Source: Rana temporaria (taxonomy: Eukaryota > Chordata > Amphibia > Anura > Ranidae). From it: a stretch of 64,000 nucleotides of DNA. Position 1 is the first letter of the stretch. Each line of letters starts with the position of its first letter. The stretch covers positions 82,916,907-82,980,906 of the forward strand of contig NC_053499.1 of the NCBI RefSeq assembly GCF_905171775.1. Direction: 5' to 3'. This document shows, piece by piece, positions 21,602 through 32,830 of this stretch. The translations under genes and the position numbers were made by a program. The notes beneath the pieces are model-generated. The model ran no database searches and was not told the DNA's origin. It saw nothing but the letters and a program-made list of their open reading frames with translations.

Positions 21602-21769
21602 CTGTATAAAGGTCCCAGGCACAGTGAAGAATTTGTAGACAGAATAGATGGGGACCAGAAGCATGGATGACAATGCAATGGCCCATCCAGTCCGATTAGC
21701 CCATGGAGGAAAGTTGTAGTCATCATATGAAAGAGGACTGTAGGTCACAATACTAGTGATCACTACAAA
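21602..21769 (-). CDS. slc6a2: Host gene exon: SLC6 monoamine transporter, TM11-TM12
   Basis: A 168-bp, 56-codon exon in phase 0 at both ends. The acceptor is TATCTCTCTTCTGTAAG immediately before TTTGTAGTG, and the donor is CAG followed by GTAAAT. It encodes the end of TM11, an extracellular loop SPLSYDDYNFPPWAN, then GWAIALSSMLLVPIYSVYKF (TM12) and the start of the cytoplasmic tail at PGTFIQ. The DDYxFPPWAN and SSMxLVPIY motifs are those of Na+/Cl- dependent noradrenaline/adrenaline and dopamine transporters, which clear catecholamines at the plasma membrane. Among them the noradrenaline transporter (SLC6A2; in frogs an adrenaline transporter) fits best. No lesion is visible, and splice sites on both sides argue against a retrocopy. 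Neighbouring exons were not found in the window, so the flanking introns are long. Confidence 0.83.
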
Positions 21770-22088
21770 CTTACAGAAGAGAGATAACAAAGATATAGGT
21801 AATTAGCTTCATGAATTAGAAGTTTTAAGCGTGCAGGTTAATAATATTTACAATATTTGAAGATATGAAGTTTGGTGTTTCAAATACATAAAACAGTATA
21901 TATACACACTAATCAGCCATAACATTATGACCACTGACAGGTAAAAGGAATATCTCATTACATCAGCATCTGAATATTGGTGGGATATCATAGGCTGCAA
22001 GTGAACATGTTGTCCATGAAGTTAATGTTGTGAAAGCCGAAAAAAATGGGCATTGCAGTTTGTTGTATTTGGGGCTGTGAAGCCCATG

Positions 22089-22769
22089 TGTCAGGGAACC
22101 AGCAGCTCCAGCAGCCGATTTGCGTTACGGCGCGTGCCTGTGCCCGAGCGCCGTGCGCGCATGCGCGGTTCTGCCTTTGGGAGCGGTTCTGCGTTACAGC
22201 GCGTGCGAGCGCCTGCGCGCTCGTCCACGCACACCAATCAAGGCTCAGCTCTGTCTATTTAAACTAGCCCCAAGCCTATGGCGGGTTGCTGGTTTGTTGT
22301 CAGCTTTACCTGTGTGAACACTTCCTGAAAACCTGAACTCTGACCTGTTTTTGACCCGGATTGGACCCGACTTCTCTACGCCTTCTCCTGTACCTGACCC
22401 CCGGCTTGCTTCATCGGATCTGCTGCTGTCTATACCCCTTTGACCTCTGGCTTGTACTTTGGACTTCCTAACTTCTCTAATCCCTGACCATTGGCTTGCA
22501 TCCCGGATCTGCTTACAGTCTTGATTTGAACTATCTCTCAGTTACCTGAACTTTGCCTGTACCTGAACCACTGCAAGTACCTGCCACGATTCTCTTCAGT
22601 GTCCATTGATCAGTTCTTCAGTGATCTCCTATCAACCCACCAACCACTGCTGGTACCGGTGCCTCTTTGCGCCCTTCCCCGCTGTCTCCACCTCCAGGGG
22701 GTGAAGTGCGCAGAGTCGCAAAGGTAGCCACCCTTGGCATCTCGGCCTCGGTGAGTACTTATCCTGACA
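22089..22769. mobile_element. Solo LTR inserted in the Tc1-like element
   Basis: 681 bp beginning TGTCAGG and ending CCTGACA (TG...CA), flanked by the 5-bp duplication CCATG (22084-22088, 22770-22774). A TATA-like TCTATTTAAACT is near 22254, followed by a pyrimidine-rich section with many CTGACC/CCTGA words. No PBS, polypurine tract or internal coding is attached, so this is a recombination-derived solo LTR, probably of a gypsy-type element. Confidence 0.8.
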
Positions 22770-22774
22770 CCATG

Positions 22775-23053
22775 GTGACCCAGGTCCACACCCAAAAGCT
22801 TATACAATGGTCACATGAACATCAGAACTGGACTACGGAGCAAGGGAAGAAGGTGGCCTGGTTTGATGAATCACTTTTTATTTTATATCATGTGGATGGC
22901 CGGGTGCATGTGCGTCACTTACCTGGGGAAGAGATGTCACCAGGATGCGAACGGCACGTTGGCAGAGGAAGTGTAATGCTTTGGGCAATATTCTGCTGGG
23001 AAAGGTGGATGTTACTTTGGTGTCCATGCCTCAATGGGTCAGGGCTGTTTTAG
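22775..23053 (+). pseudogene. Tc1-like transposase fragment
   Basis: One frame encodes QKLIQWSHEHQNWTTEQGKK, then VAWFDESLFILY, and GRGSVMLWAIFCWERW. WFDESLF corresponds to the first catalytic aspartate block (WSDES) of Tc1 transposases, and GRGSVMLW to the glycine-rich block before the second. The N-terminal DNA-binding domain and the C-terminal D/E are missing because the element is internally deleted. Confidence 0.8.
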
Positions 23054-23112
23054 CAAAAGGGGCCATACTTAATATTAGGTGGGTGTTCAAAATGTTATGA
23101 CTAATCAGTATA

Positions 23113-23869
23113 CAGTTGCAAGAAAAAGTATGTGAACCCTTTTGGAATGATATGGATTTCTGCACAAATTGGCCTAAAAAAATTTGATCTGATCTTCATC
23201 TAAGTCACAACAATAGACAATCACAGTCTGCTTAAACTAATAACACACAAGAAGCATTGCCTGATGTGAATGATGCCTCGCACATAAGAGCTCTCAGAAG
23301 ACCTACGATTAAGAATTGTTGGCTTGCATAAAGTTGGAAAGGGTTATAAAAGTATCTCCAAAAGCCTTTCTGTTCATCAGTCTATGGTAAGACACATTGT
23401 CTAGGAGTGGCCGTCCTGTAAAGATGACTGCAAGAGCACAGCGCAGACTGCTCAATGAGGTGAAGAAGAATCCTAGAGTGTCAGCTAAAGACTTACAAAA
23501 GTCTATGGCATATGCCAACATCCCTGTTAGTGAATCTATGATACGTAAAACACTAAACAAATATGGATGTCATGGGAGGATACCACAGAGGAAGCCACTG
23601 CTGTCTAAAAAAAACATTGCTGCACGTTTACAGTTTGCACAAGAGCACCTGGATGTTCCACAGCAGTACTGTGGACATATGAAACCAAAGTTGAGTTGTT
23701 TGGAAGAAACACACAACACTGTGTGGAGAAAAAGAGGCACAGCACACCAACATCAAAACCTCATCCCAACTGTGAAGTATGGTGGTGGGGGCATCATGGT
23801 TTGGGGTTGCTTTGCTGCGTCAGGGCCTGGACGGATTGCTATCATCGAAGGAAAAATGAATTCCCAAGT
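23113..23869 (+). pseudogene. Second Tc1-like element, transposase truncated by a MITE
   Basis: It starts CAGTTGCAAGAAAAAGTATG, a Tc1-type terminus, separated by TA from the previous element. Coding from about 23290 includes GLHKVGKGYKSISKSL (helix-turn-helix), SGRPVKMTARAQRRLLNEVK, KNPRVSAKDLQKS, RKPLLSKKNIAARLQFA and GGGGIMVWGCFAASGPGRI. The first catalytic block is corrupted. The frame leaves Tc1 sequence at about 23870, where a MITE begins; the rest of the transposase and the right terminus are not present. Confidence 0.82.
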
Positions 23870-24491
23870 TTCGAAGGCGTACGCCGGCGTAGGTGGAAGT
23901 GGGTGTGAACCCATGCAAATGAGGCGTGACCCCATGCAAATAATGGGCCGAGCGCCAGACAGGTACGTATCACGAAGTGCGCATGCGCCGTGGACGCACC
24001 CCCCTGCGCCTGCTCATAACCACGCCGGCACAACTGCCTAAGCTACGCTGGATTACTGCGTACACCGTGAACATAACTTATGCCCAGCCAGACACACGTC
24101 CAACGCACAATACGCCGGCTTGTTATCCCTGGTGCAGACCTGAGCATGTCTGTTGCTGGGTTGCACCTCCTTAATGGGGAATAACTTTATGCCGGACGTA
24201 CAACTTACGCGCATCTAGCGTAACATGCGCCGGGCACACGCACGTTCTTGAATCGTCGTATTTCCCTCATTTGCATGTTTGAATGGCTAATCAATGGGAG
24301 CGGCACCATGCTCCCATCCTAAATGTGCGCCCACTCTACGCCGGCGTAAGAAAGATATGTCGGCGGGGTGTAGCCTGTTTTTAGGCGCATATTAGTTTGT
24401 GGGTCTGGCGCACAGATACGACGACGCACATTTGCACTTACGTTGGCGTAACTTGTTATACGTCGGTGTAAGTGCTTTGTGAATCTGGGCC
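23870..24491. mobile_element. GGGCCAGATTC-family TIR element inserted in Tc1
   Basis: The right end GTGAATCTGGGCC closes the element at 24491. The left end (AAGGCGTACGCCGGCGTAGG) is divergent and its exact base is uncertain. The GC-rich body with GCGCATGCGCCGTGGACGC and CTACGCCGGCGTAAG is typical of the family. Non-coding. Confidence 0.6.
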
Positions 24492-25326
24492 TATGTGTTT
24501 TTTTATGCCTTCCTGCTGGAGTTGTATATCCACTTTATCCTATAAGAAAAAACTTTTGTACTAGGTGCCCCTTCATAAACATCCAAGATCTTATTTCCTG
24601 TTGACACCCTGAAGATTGTCATCTCCTGGACACAAGTGGGGGTAAATCTTCCCAGTTGGAAATAGACTGAAACTAATAACTTGATAGGGTTTTAATACTT
24701 CCCTACTTTATTTATAACCAATAAAAGTTTGCCTATTCATACATTTGCCTATACAAATGCACCAAGGTAGATCACAAATTCAATCAGAAAGTATACAGCA
24801 ATTTAACCATTCATTGCAATATAATACAAAAATAGAACATTACAACATTATATATACAAATACTGTATATACAAATTAAAGAACAAACACAATAAACAGA
24901 TACATTAATTATTCAGGATGAAATCTCCCATTAACCGTTTATTGTGCTGATTTTTTTTTTTGCAGTCCAAGCAAAGTTTAAGTAGTGCACTTAAATTATT
25001 TTACAGTATTACAAGAATATAAGGGTTCATATAAGAATGCCAGGGTATTACTTTAATAAAACAGGGAAATTGTGGAATAATTAGACAGGGAGTAATTGCA
25101 ACATGCAGTTTATTAAACAGGTACCAAGGTGAAAGCAATAAATGCAGAACAGGTTTAGGATTGCAGAAAATCTGCATACAATGCAGAATGAAAAACAGGT
25201 TTTAGGATGGCAAAACATATGCAGACTGAAGAGTCTGGTTTTGAAAGATGCACAAACATGAACTTTTCACATCAATCTCTGTGTTACTCAGTAAGGGTAA
25301 CATGTGGCTGCATAGCATAATCTCTG
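24492..25326. other. No gene; AT-rich unique-looking sequence
   Basis: 835 bases without recognisable transposon ends or coding. Checked on the - strand for an upstream SLC6 exon; none seen. Probably intronic. Confidence 0.45.
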
Positions 25327-25329
25327 TAA

Positions 25330-25755
25330 TGCCGCGTACACACGGTCGTTTTTCATCATGAAAAAAAAGCGAAGTTTTTCCAACTTCATCATTAAAAACG
25401 ATGTTGCCCACACACCATCGTTTTGGAAAAACGATGAACAAAGCACGGTGACATACAACACGTACGACGGAACTCGAAAGGGGAAGTTCTATTCGCCTTT
25501 GGGCTGCTTTCAGCTGATTCCTTGTTAGCAAAAGACGATTTGCGATATTTTGTCTGTTACAGCGTGATGAATGTGCTTACTCCATTATGAATGGTAGTTT
25601 TACCAGAACTAGCGCTCTCGTCTCATAACTTGCTTCTGGGCATGTGCGGGTTTAAAACGTTGTTTTTGCCCACACACGATCATTTTTTACATCACGAAAA
25701 ACGACATTTTGAAAAACGACATTAAAAAATGCAGCATGCTCGAATTTTTTTTTAC
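25330..25755. mobile_element. MITE with TGCCGCGTACACACGGTCG terminus, right-truncated
   Basis: Left end TGCCGCGTACACACGGTCG after TAA (25327-25329). The interior parallels 20499..21041 (GGGGAAGTT, CTGTTACAGCGTGATGAATG, GTTTTACCAGAACTAGCGC). The expected right terminus is missing. Short T/A-rich sequence follows. Confidence 0.7.
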
Positions 25756-25995
25756 CATAAATTACCATAATTTTTTTTTTTACCATAAGTAATATACAAA
25801 TAAGAATTATAAACACTGTGAGCTCATCCTCTGAGGCCACGTACACACGGTCGGTCCAAACCGATGAAAACGGCCTGAAGGTCCAAACCGACCGTGTGTA
25901 GGCCCATCGGTCTGTTGTCCTTCAGACAAAAATGAAAGAACTTGCTTTAAAATCGAACCGATGGACGGCTGACCATCGGTCCAAACCGATGGTTA

Positions 25996-28075
25996 GTACA
26001 CAACATGCAGACGTGATGAGGACGTGACGTGCGTGAGGGTGGGAGGTGCCGGAGTGCTCCATGGCTCGTTGTAGCGAGTGGCGGGGACCCGACGAATCCA
26101 GCATCGGACTGGTGGATGCGGACGTGAGAGGCTGACACCCGAAGACCGAGCCGGAAACTCAGCTCCGCTTAGCCTGGCGCAAGACCCGACATACAGACGG
26201 GACCCAGAACAAAATCGAGATACCGGACAACGAACCGAGGGAAGCCTTGGGACCCTACGACCCCCCAGCCCTGCGCTGGACGCTGGCGGGGATCTGCGGA
26301 CGCACAGCTGCGCTACAGTAGGAGTAGCGGTACATAGAAGGAGATGATCCATGGAGGAAAACCGAGCAGTGGCAGCGGGTCGAAGAGAAGGTCCTGAGGT
26401 TTGGTGAGACGCTCAGTTGAGCCGAGCAGGGTCGGGCGCCGTCCCGCTAGCCCCCCCCCCCCGGAGTTCCCCCCCCTCCTGGTCTTGTGTTCTCACGTTG
26501 GTGTACTCTTTGATGCTCAGCCCAGGGAAGAAACTCAGGGCAGCGAATCACTGCTGAACATGTTAAACTATTACTGAAGTTTCAAACTATTGAGGAGCAG
26601 GATTATTCTCATTTGTGTGGCGGTCATTTGTATTTAACCTCTCGGGATATGCCTGTTGTAAGATTTACGGGTGACTGTGAAACTTTGGTAAAACTGTGGT
26701 GTTCATGATATAAGGGTCAGCAAAGAGGAATACTAAGAACCCTCCACATATAAACTTTTTGCTGCCTCATGAACATTAAGTGGAGGTGGGTCCTCCATTG
26801 TTCGAGAATAGAACTGGCCTGAATGTTACACAGGTGATAAATCTTTATATACATCGTGGGCATCTCTTACTATAAGGAAAATCCGGTAGCCAAAATGAAA
26901 TTAACACGTGCTCCCAGATAAACAGGATCAAACGGCCACCAGGTGCACCCCCCTTTTCTTTTTACTTCTCTCCCTTCCCACAGTTAAGTTGAGTCAGTAT
27001 ATCTGTTGGTGGGCTGAACGCCTTTAGTGGCATAGAGTGTAAGGCAGCCATCGCAGTCTGACCACTAGGGGCCACTGGGGGTGAGGGGAATAATAATTAA
27101 AAAAAAAGAAAAAAAGGGGCGTGAGAAAAATATTCAGGCCCTGGAGCAGCGGTCTGAGTAAGGCGGAGAAAAAGAAATAACTAGTAAATAGCATTACCTT
27201 AACATCTTCAAACTGGGGAAGAGAATTAGACCCACCAATAAAAGCAAGATGAATAGATCAACGAGGGGCGTTACCACAAAAACAGCTAAAAGTAATTCTG
27301 GGAATAGCTCAATACAGCAATACATGACTCAAGAAGGGAGTCTTAAAAGCCCAGGACTTGCAAAAAAGAATGAAAAAAAGAAGAACGAGACAAAAAAAGG
27401 GGAAAGTAGTGCAGAGAGCTCTAAAGGAGAAACGACAATAGAAAGCGAAGAGCACAGTAAATCTGAAGAGCAAGCCCAAGACACACAACCCCCCACAAAG
27501 GCAGAGATGAACGCGATGCTACTGAGGATGGAAAATGTCATAAAAACAGAAATTAATAGGATTAGAGCAGATCTAGGAGGGCTCCTTGAAAGAGTAGAAG
27601 AGACAGAAAGGAGAATAGATGAACAGGACCAGGAAATAAACATACTGAAAAAGCAAGTTAAGGTACTGAGTGACAATCAAAGAATGACAGCATATTGTCT
27701 AGAGGACCAGGAGAATCGCAACAGGAGACAGAACCTCAGAATCCGGGCGATAGCCGAAGAAAAGGATGAAGACCTTAGAGCAATTATGAACACAATATTT
27801 AACCCCCTGCTAGAGAAAATGGCAGAAGCGAAGCCCCTTAAGATTGAAAGAGTACACCGTGTGGGAAACCCCCAACAGACAGAAAGATAGGGACCAAGAG
27901 ATGTTATTGTGCGATTCAGGAACTACGTAGATAAAGTGGAAATCTGGGGAAGGCTTAGGGGGAAACCTCCCTTGAGATATAAAGAGACTGAGTTACAAGT
28001 ATTCTCCGATCTATCGAAAGAAACGCTGGCAAGGAGAAGACATTTGAAACCCCTATTAGAGTTGATGCGGGCACA
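25996..28075 (+). mobile_element. 5' portion of an L1-like LINE (5' UTR and ORF1 only)
   Basis: About 1.25 kb of GC-rich leader (GACGTGACGTGCG at 26020, a C run near 26450) precedes ORF1. The sequence stops within ORF1 at about 28075, with no ORF2 and no poly-A tail, and returns to MITE sequence. LINE insertions are normally 5'-truncated, so keeping the 5' end and losing the 3' end is unusual. Only CACAA is shared between the two junctions. Confidence 0.7.
27249..28075 (+). pseudogene. L1 ORF1 (coiled coil, RRM, partial C-terminal domain)
   Basis: ATG 27249 opens 213 codons. The N-terminal half is Lys/Glu/Ser-rich and disordered-looking. A long heptad region follows (MENVIKTEINRIRADLGGLL through EINILKKQVKVL, about residues 95-145), then the RRM start (LEDQENRNRRQNLRIRAIAE) and RVHRVGNP. 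A TAG at 27888-27890 breaks it. Coding continues in a shifted frame with RDVIVRFRNYVDK and LQVFSDLSKETLARRRHLKP, the C-terminal domain. L1 ORF1p trimerises by the coiled coil and binds LINE RNA. Confidence 0.87.
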
Positions 28076-28313
28076 AAAGCATCGGTTCAAAACCCGCGCA
28101 TGCTCAGAATCAAGTCGACGCATGCTTGGAAGCATTGAACTTCGTTTTTTTCAGCACGTCGTGTGTTTTACATCACCGTGTTCTGACCCGATCGTTTTTT
28201 GAACTGATGGTGTGTACGCACATCAGACCATCGGTCTGCTTCAGCGGTGAACCGATGAAAACGGTCCGTCCGACCATTCTCATTGGATGGACCGGTCGTG
28301 TGTTCGCGGCCTA

Positions 28314-28762
28314 AGACCGCGTACACACGATCAGTCCATCCGACGAGAACGGTCCGAAGGACCGTTTTCATCGGTTAACCGATGAAGCTGACTGATGGTT
28401 TGATGTGCCTACACACCATCAGTTCAAAAAACGATCGGGTCAGAACGCGGACACGTAAACCACGTACGACGGCACTATAAAGGGGAAGTTCAAATCCAAT
28501 GGCGCCACCCTTGGGGCTGCTTTAGCTGATTTTGTGTTCGTAAAGGACGATTCACGCTTTTCTGTCTGTTACAGCGTGATGAATGTGCTATCTCCAAAAC
28601 GAACACTAGTTTTACAAGAATGAGTGCTCCCGTCCCCTCATTTAGTCTGAGCATGCGTGGATTTTGAACCAATTTTAAAGCAAGTTCTCTTTTTTTGGAC
28701 CAAAGGACAACTGACCGATGGGGCCAACACACGGTCGGTTTGGACTACAGTCGGTTTGGACC
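28314..28762. mobile_element. MITE (AGACCGCGTACACACGATCAG), adjacent sister copy
   Basis: It starts AGACCGCGTACACACGATCAG immediately after the previous MITE and shares GGCACTATAAAGGGGAAGTTC and GGCGCCACCCTTGGGGCTGC with 20499..21041. Near the right end it has GCCAACACACGGTCGGTTTGG, where it stops against a Tc1 terminus. The right TIR is incomplete. Confidence 0.65.
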
Positions 28763-29016
28763 AATAAAACTGAACTTCACTTTCAAAATTACAGAAAACA
28801 AAAAAATGGTGTCTGCAAAAGTTTGGGCACCCTGCAAAATTTGTAGCATGCACTTCCCCCTTTGCAAAGCTGAGACCTGCCAGTGTCATGGATTGTTCTC
28901 AATCATCATCTGGGAAGACCAGGTGATGTCAATCTCAAAGGTTTTAAATGCCCAGACTCATCTGACCTTGCCCCATCAGCACCATGGGTTCTTCTAAGCA
29001 GTTGTCTAGAAAACGG

Positions 29017-29404
29017 TGTTGGAAAAGTTTTCTATGTGCATTGTGTGACTATTTATAAAAATGTAAAATGGAGTCCAGTTTCTGTAATGGCTTCTAAGGA
29101 CACGTTGCTTTAGCTCTTCTTGTTCTATTGTTTGTTTTACTTCCTTAAATCAAACGTTGTAAAGAGACACTGTGATTGGCAATAAAGCTGTTTGCGTCAT
29201 GAGCCACCGGTGGTCTTTAAGCCAATAGTACACTTTCTGTTGACCATATAAGAAGGTCATACACCTCGTGTCTGTATGGGACTTTTGCTTTTTCACTTAG
29301 CATGTAGACTTCCATCCAGTTATACCGGTGTAACTGAAATAAAGTAATCTTGCTTCTGGAACACTTGAAGTTTGACTGATCACCAGGGAAGAATTATCCT
29401 ATCA
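29017..29404 (+). repeat. ERV 5' LTR
   Basis: 388 bp from TGTTGG to CTATCA. It has a TATA-like CCATATAAGAAGG near 29247 and a polyadenylation signal AATAAA near 29337. It matches the 3' LTR except for about four substitutions and a 4-base indel (TTGTTTGTTTTAC against TTGTTTTAC). The preceding bases AACGG (29012-29016) are repeated after the 3' LTR. Confidence 0.95.
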
Positions 29405-30783
29405 TTTTGGTCGGAACCGGAACCAATGCGTGAAGCCCGGGTCCAATGGTTCTGATCGATCAGAAATCGGTGAGTATCGGATCTCAAAACTCACTGAGAA
29501 AATAAGTCCCCCCACTTAACATTAGTGGTCAAATAGGGGCCGATTGCTACCAGGACCCGGATTCAACCATCTGGTTCCGAACCTGCCGTGATCCAGTCCT
29601 TCTATTGTGTTTTGGAGGTAAGATACTTTAAATTACATTTTTTTTTTCTCTCTCTCTCTAAGTCTATTTTTTTTTCTCTTTTTCTCTGCTTGATTCTGGT
29701 TATGAGTTACAGACATTGGGACTGATTGTATGACATCTTAATAGTCCACTGATGAGTTGTGATAACAGACATTGAGACTGATTGTATAATATCTTAATAG
29801 TCCAATGTCACAGGCATTTGGGGCGTTGCCTAAGGTAAAATAGACGTCACCTGCTGTCCGGGACAGATAAAAAAAAGATTTGAATGGTATACCGAATGTC
29901 GAAGGTTGCGGACCCGACAATTTAAGCGCTAAAAGTAGCTGAGTTATCTAAATAGATTGCGAGGCCTACTGTTTTCTTGGTGATCACCTTTTCTCTCTTT
30001 ATCCCTTTCAAATGGTTAACCTTGCTAACTTTACCATTCTTTTTAACTACAGTACTGCTGCACACACAGGTTTTAACAATTTTTTGTTTCCCCCCATTTT
30101 CTGTTGAGGCTGTTATATGTTTTACGTGTTTGCAATCTTGTGGTTGAACATTGACCTCACCCCCCCCCCCCTTTGGACATTTGTATTGTTAAGGACTTGT
30201 CCGCCTAGACTTAAGACCAGGTCATTTTTTTTTTCTCTTTCCTCTCTTCCTTTTTGTTTGTTTTGTTTGTTTGATTTGTGTCTGTGTTTGTTTTAAACAA
30301 ATTGTGCTTCTAAAAAAAAAAAAAAAAAAAAGGAGAGAGGGTGATTGGTATAGGAAATATATGTGTGCATAGGTTTCCTGTTTGGGGAATTTAGACTTTG
30401 TTTTATATAGATTTTGGTGGGATTTGTACTCTAAACTCAACACTGAAGCAAAAGAACAGAGCACAGGGAATAATTTCTGTAAAGGGATGTATTGTGTGTG
30501 TTGCTGTTGTGTACCCAATGCACCATTAGAACCCTAAAATTGTGATATACTGTGCTAAAAGGAAAAGAAAATGTGTTTTTTAGAATAATTTAACTGTAAA
30601 AGGTTGCCAGAATTTGGTGACAAAAGCTTAAATTGTTAAGATCAGAGAAGGTGTAAGTTAGAAATGGCGCCATGTTGGCTTGTGGACAAAGAGGATAATT
30701 TAATTTGTAGCACCCAGAGACCACTTCCTTATAATGGTCCTCCCCCTCAGGTGCAAGCCACTGCCTAGAGTACCACCCTCCCT
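29405..30783 (+). other. ERV leader / primer-binding region
   Basis: The primer-binding site should lie right after the LTR; TGGTCGGAACCGGAACC at 29408 has the expected TGG start, but I cannot name the priming tRNA. The rest is untranslated leader with T-rich tracts, a C run near 30160 and an A run near 30313. No credible coding. Confidence 0.6.
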
Positions 30784-31704
30784 GTGACATCCACCCCTGT
30801 CAGAGGAACCGCCTCTGAACAAGACCCTGACCCTACTTCCTTAATCTCTCCAGATAGCAGCATGATCTCGGAGCTGAACAGATCAATCCTTGAAACTTTA
30901 ACTGACGCCATAACCTATACACTAGGTGCCCCTGCAGGTGCCAATAGATCAAGTAAACCTCCTATTAGGTATGGTGTAGATGATGGTGAAGTATACCCTT
31001 TGATAGAAGTCCCAAACCCCAGGGGAGGACAGGCTGATGGGTTGGGAGGACAGCATCCCCTGACAATGACTGTTTTCAGGCCATGGACTGAGAAGGACAT
31101 ACAAAAGGCTACAGAACACATATAACATCCAAAATTAGGTCCAGTGGAATTTATTGAAAACATAGAGGGATTACGGAACAGTTACAAGTTGAACGGTGTG
31201 GAGGTAGAGAGAGCCCTGAGGAGAATGCTGGGATCAGATTGGGTTTCCGTAAAGGGGGATTGGGACCCTTGCGGCCTAGCAGACAGACAGGGGCGAAGAG
31301 ATCCATTACCTCCAGATAGCCCAGACTTAGGAAACAGGTTGACTGCATTACTGAATAGATGTCAGCTTAGATGGATTCAAAGGACTGATTGGCAGAAAAT
31401 AAATATGACAGTACAAGAAGACAAAAAGAGTGTCAGTGACTACCTAAATAAACTACGAGAGGTTTTTAAAGTGTTCTCCGGGCTCCCCGAAGCTGAGGAT
31501 GTGAATAGTGCATATCAGCAACAGCTAAAAATAGCTTTTGTAAATGGATTAAAACAGGATCATAAGGATTACATTGTTAAAAATATGGTTATTTACGGAA
31601 CTGCATCAGTTCTAGATGTTTTACAATATGCTAAACATTCAGAGAAGTATCTGAAAACAATGGGAAACAAATGTGAAAGTAAAGGTTTTTGTGCAAAGTG
31701 TTGA
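30784..31704 (+). pseudogene. ERV gag (matrix/capsid region, broken)
   Basis: Two in-phase stretches separated by one TAA at 31123-31125. The second includes VEFIENIEGLRNSYKLNG, ALRRMLGSDW, RCQLRWIQRTDWQ and SVSDYLNKLREVFKVFSGLP, the helical capsid layout of gamma-type retroviral Gag. It ends CESKGFCAKC, a truncated zinc-knuckle, then a stop. Gag is short (about 300 codons), the typical matrix start is not evident, and no protease-coding sequence follows, indicating an internal deletion. Confidence 0.8.
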
Positions 31705-32825
31705 AGGAGATGAGGATGTAGAGTACACTGCCGGGGCGGAAACAGAGGAGTCCCATAGAAGGAAGCAGAGGAGGGTATTGCCTCTGTAATAGATACATTT
31801 TTACAAACAGAGGTGGTTATTCTGTGTCCTGACAGCCCCTGTAACACCCCTCTTTTCCCTGTTAAGAAGGCTCCGCCTTCCACAGGCTGGAGAATGGTAC
31901 AGGATTTACAAGCTGTTAACCAGGCAGTTATACCAAGAGCTCCTATGGTACCAGATCCACACACACTATTGAATGATTTGGATCCAGGGAATGAATTCTT
32001 CTCTGTGATTGATATCAGTAATGTTTTTTTTAGTTTTCCAGTGCACCCCGACCATCAATTTTGGTTTGCCTTCACTTACCGGGGGAAAAGGTATACCTTC
32101 ACGAGGTTGCCCCAGAGCTATTGTGAGTCCCCCACCATCTTTTCACAGGCAATGTCCACAAACTTGGCTCAATTTGTGCCCCTAGGGGGAAGCCAGCTCC
32201 TCCTCTATGAAGACACAGTCTAGTGGCATCTCCCTCAGAGGAGGTTTGTAGGACTGACACAATGGCTCTGTTGTATTTTCTCCATGATCAAGGGCATAAG
32301 GTAAATAACACTAAAACTCTAGTTGTGGCAACAGCAGGTCAAATACTTAGGGTATAATATCTCAAAAGAAGGTCGGCACCTGGATGAAGCGAGAATTCGA
32401 ATCCTCCTACAGGTGTCGAGACCAAAAAACAAATGATGTATTTTTTGGGCATGAGTAATTTTTGTACGGTTTGGATCCCCGGGTATTCAATATTGACTGC
32501 CCCGTTGGTCCATGCCTTACATGGTAACCCCATGGCCCCACAGGATGCTATTAAATGGAGTGAGGAAACAGAGATAGCTTTTACTGACCTAAAACAAGTC
32601 CTTTCTAGTTCATCAGTGCTAGCCTTAACGGAATATGATAAACCTTTTTCAAACAAACAGTAGATTTAAGGGAAGGTCACATGACATCAGTACTTACACA
32701 GTCACATGGTGAGCGCCAGAGGCCAATTGCTTACTATTCTACAAAACTAGACAGTGTAACTAGAGCACTTTCACCCTGTGTACAGGCAGTGGTAGCTACG
32801 GCCGAAGCAGTTTAGGCCTCAGCAT
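31705..32825 (+). pseudogene. ERV pol: reverse transcriptase (broken)
   Basis: 31813..32223 encodes the RT fingers and palm: NTPLFPVKKA, GWRMVQDLQAVNQAV, FFSVIDISNVFFSFPV and FTRLPQSYCESPTIFSQA. The catalytic box at 32206-32217 reads YEDT instead of YVDD, so one of the paired catalytic aspartates is gone, and a TAG follows at once. Connection-domain pieces continue to 32663 (VKYLGYNISKEGR, FLGMSNFCTVWIPGYS, APLVHALHG) with further stops and shifts. This copy cannot make a functional RT. No protease is found upstream. Confidence 0.87.
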
Positions 32826-32830
32826 CTATA

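Larger units (their letters stand above)
21907..23108 (+). mobile_element. Tc1/mariner-like element containing a solo LTR
   Basis: Left end CACTAATCAGCCATAACATTATGA and right end TCAAAATGTTATGACTAATCAG are inverted, with TA at both junctions. The element is split by the solo LTR at 22089..22769. The right half carries a transposase scrap. Confidence 0.75.
25834..28312. mobile_element. MITE (AGGCCACGTACACACGGTCGG) split by an L1 5' part
   Basis: The left part 25834..25995 starts AGGCCACGTACACACGGTCG and contains ACCGATGAAAACGG. The right part 28076..28312 resumes with AAAGCATCGGTTC, includes GAACCGATGAAAACGGTCCG and ends GACCGGTCGTGTGTTCGCGGCCT. Between the two lies an L1 5' segment. The two halves together have the size of the related element at 28314..28762. 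Confidence 0.65.

Noticed and set aside
26078..26347. Open frames on both strands in the L1 5' leader
   Set aside because: GC-rich untranslated leader; overlapping frames on both strands, no similarity.
29408..29425. Naming the tRNA primer of the ERV
   Set aside because: The TGG start is right, but the next bases did not match any tRNA 3' end I could recall with certainty.
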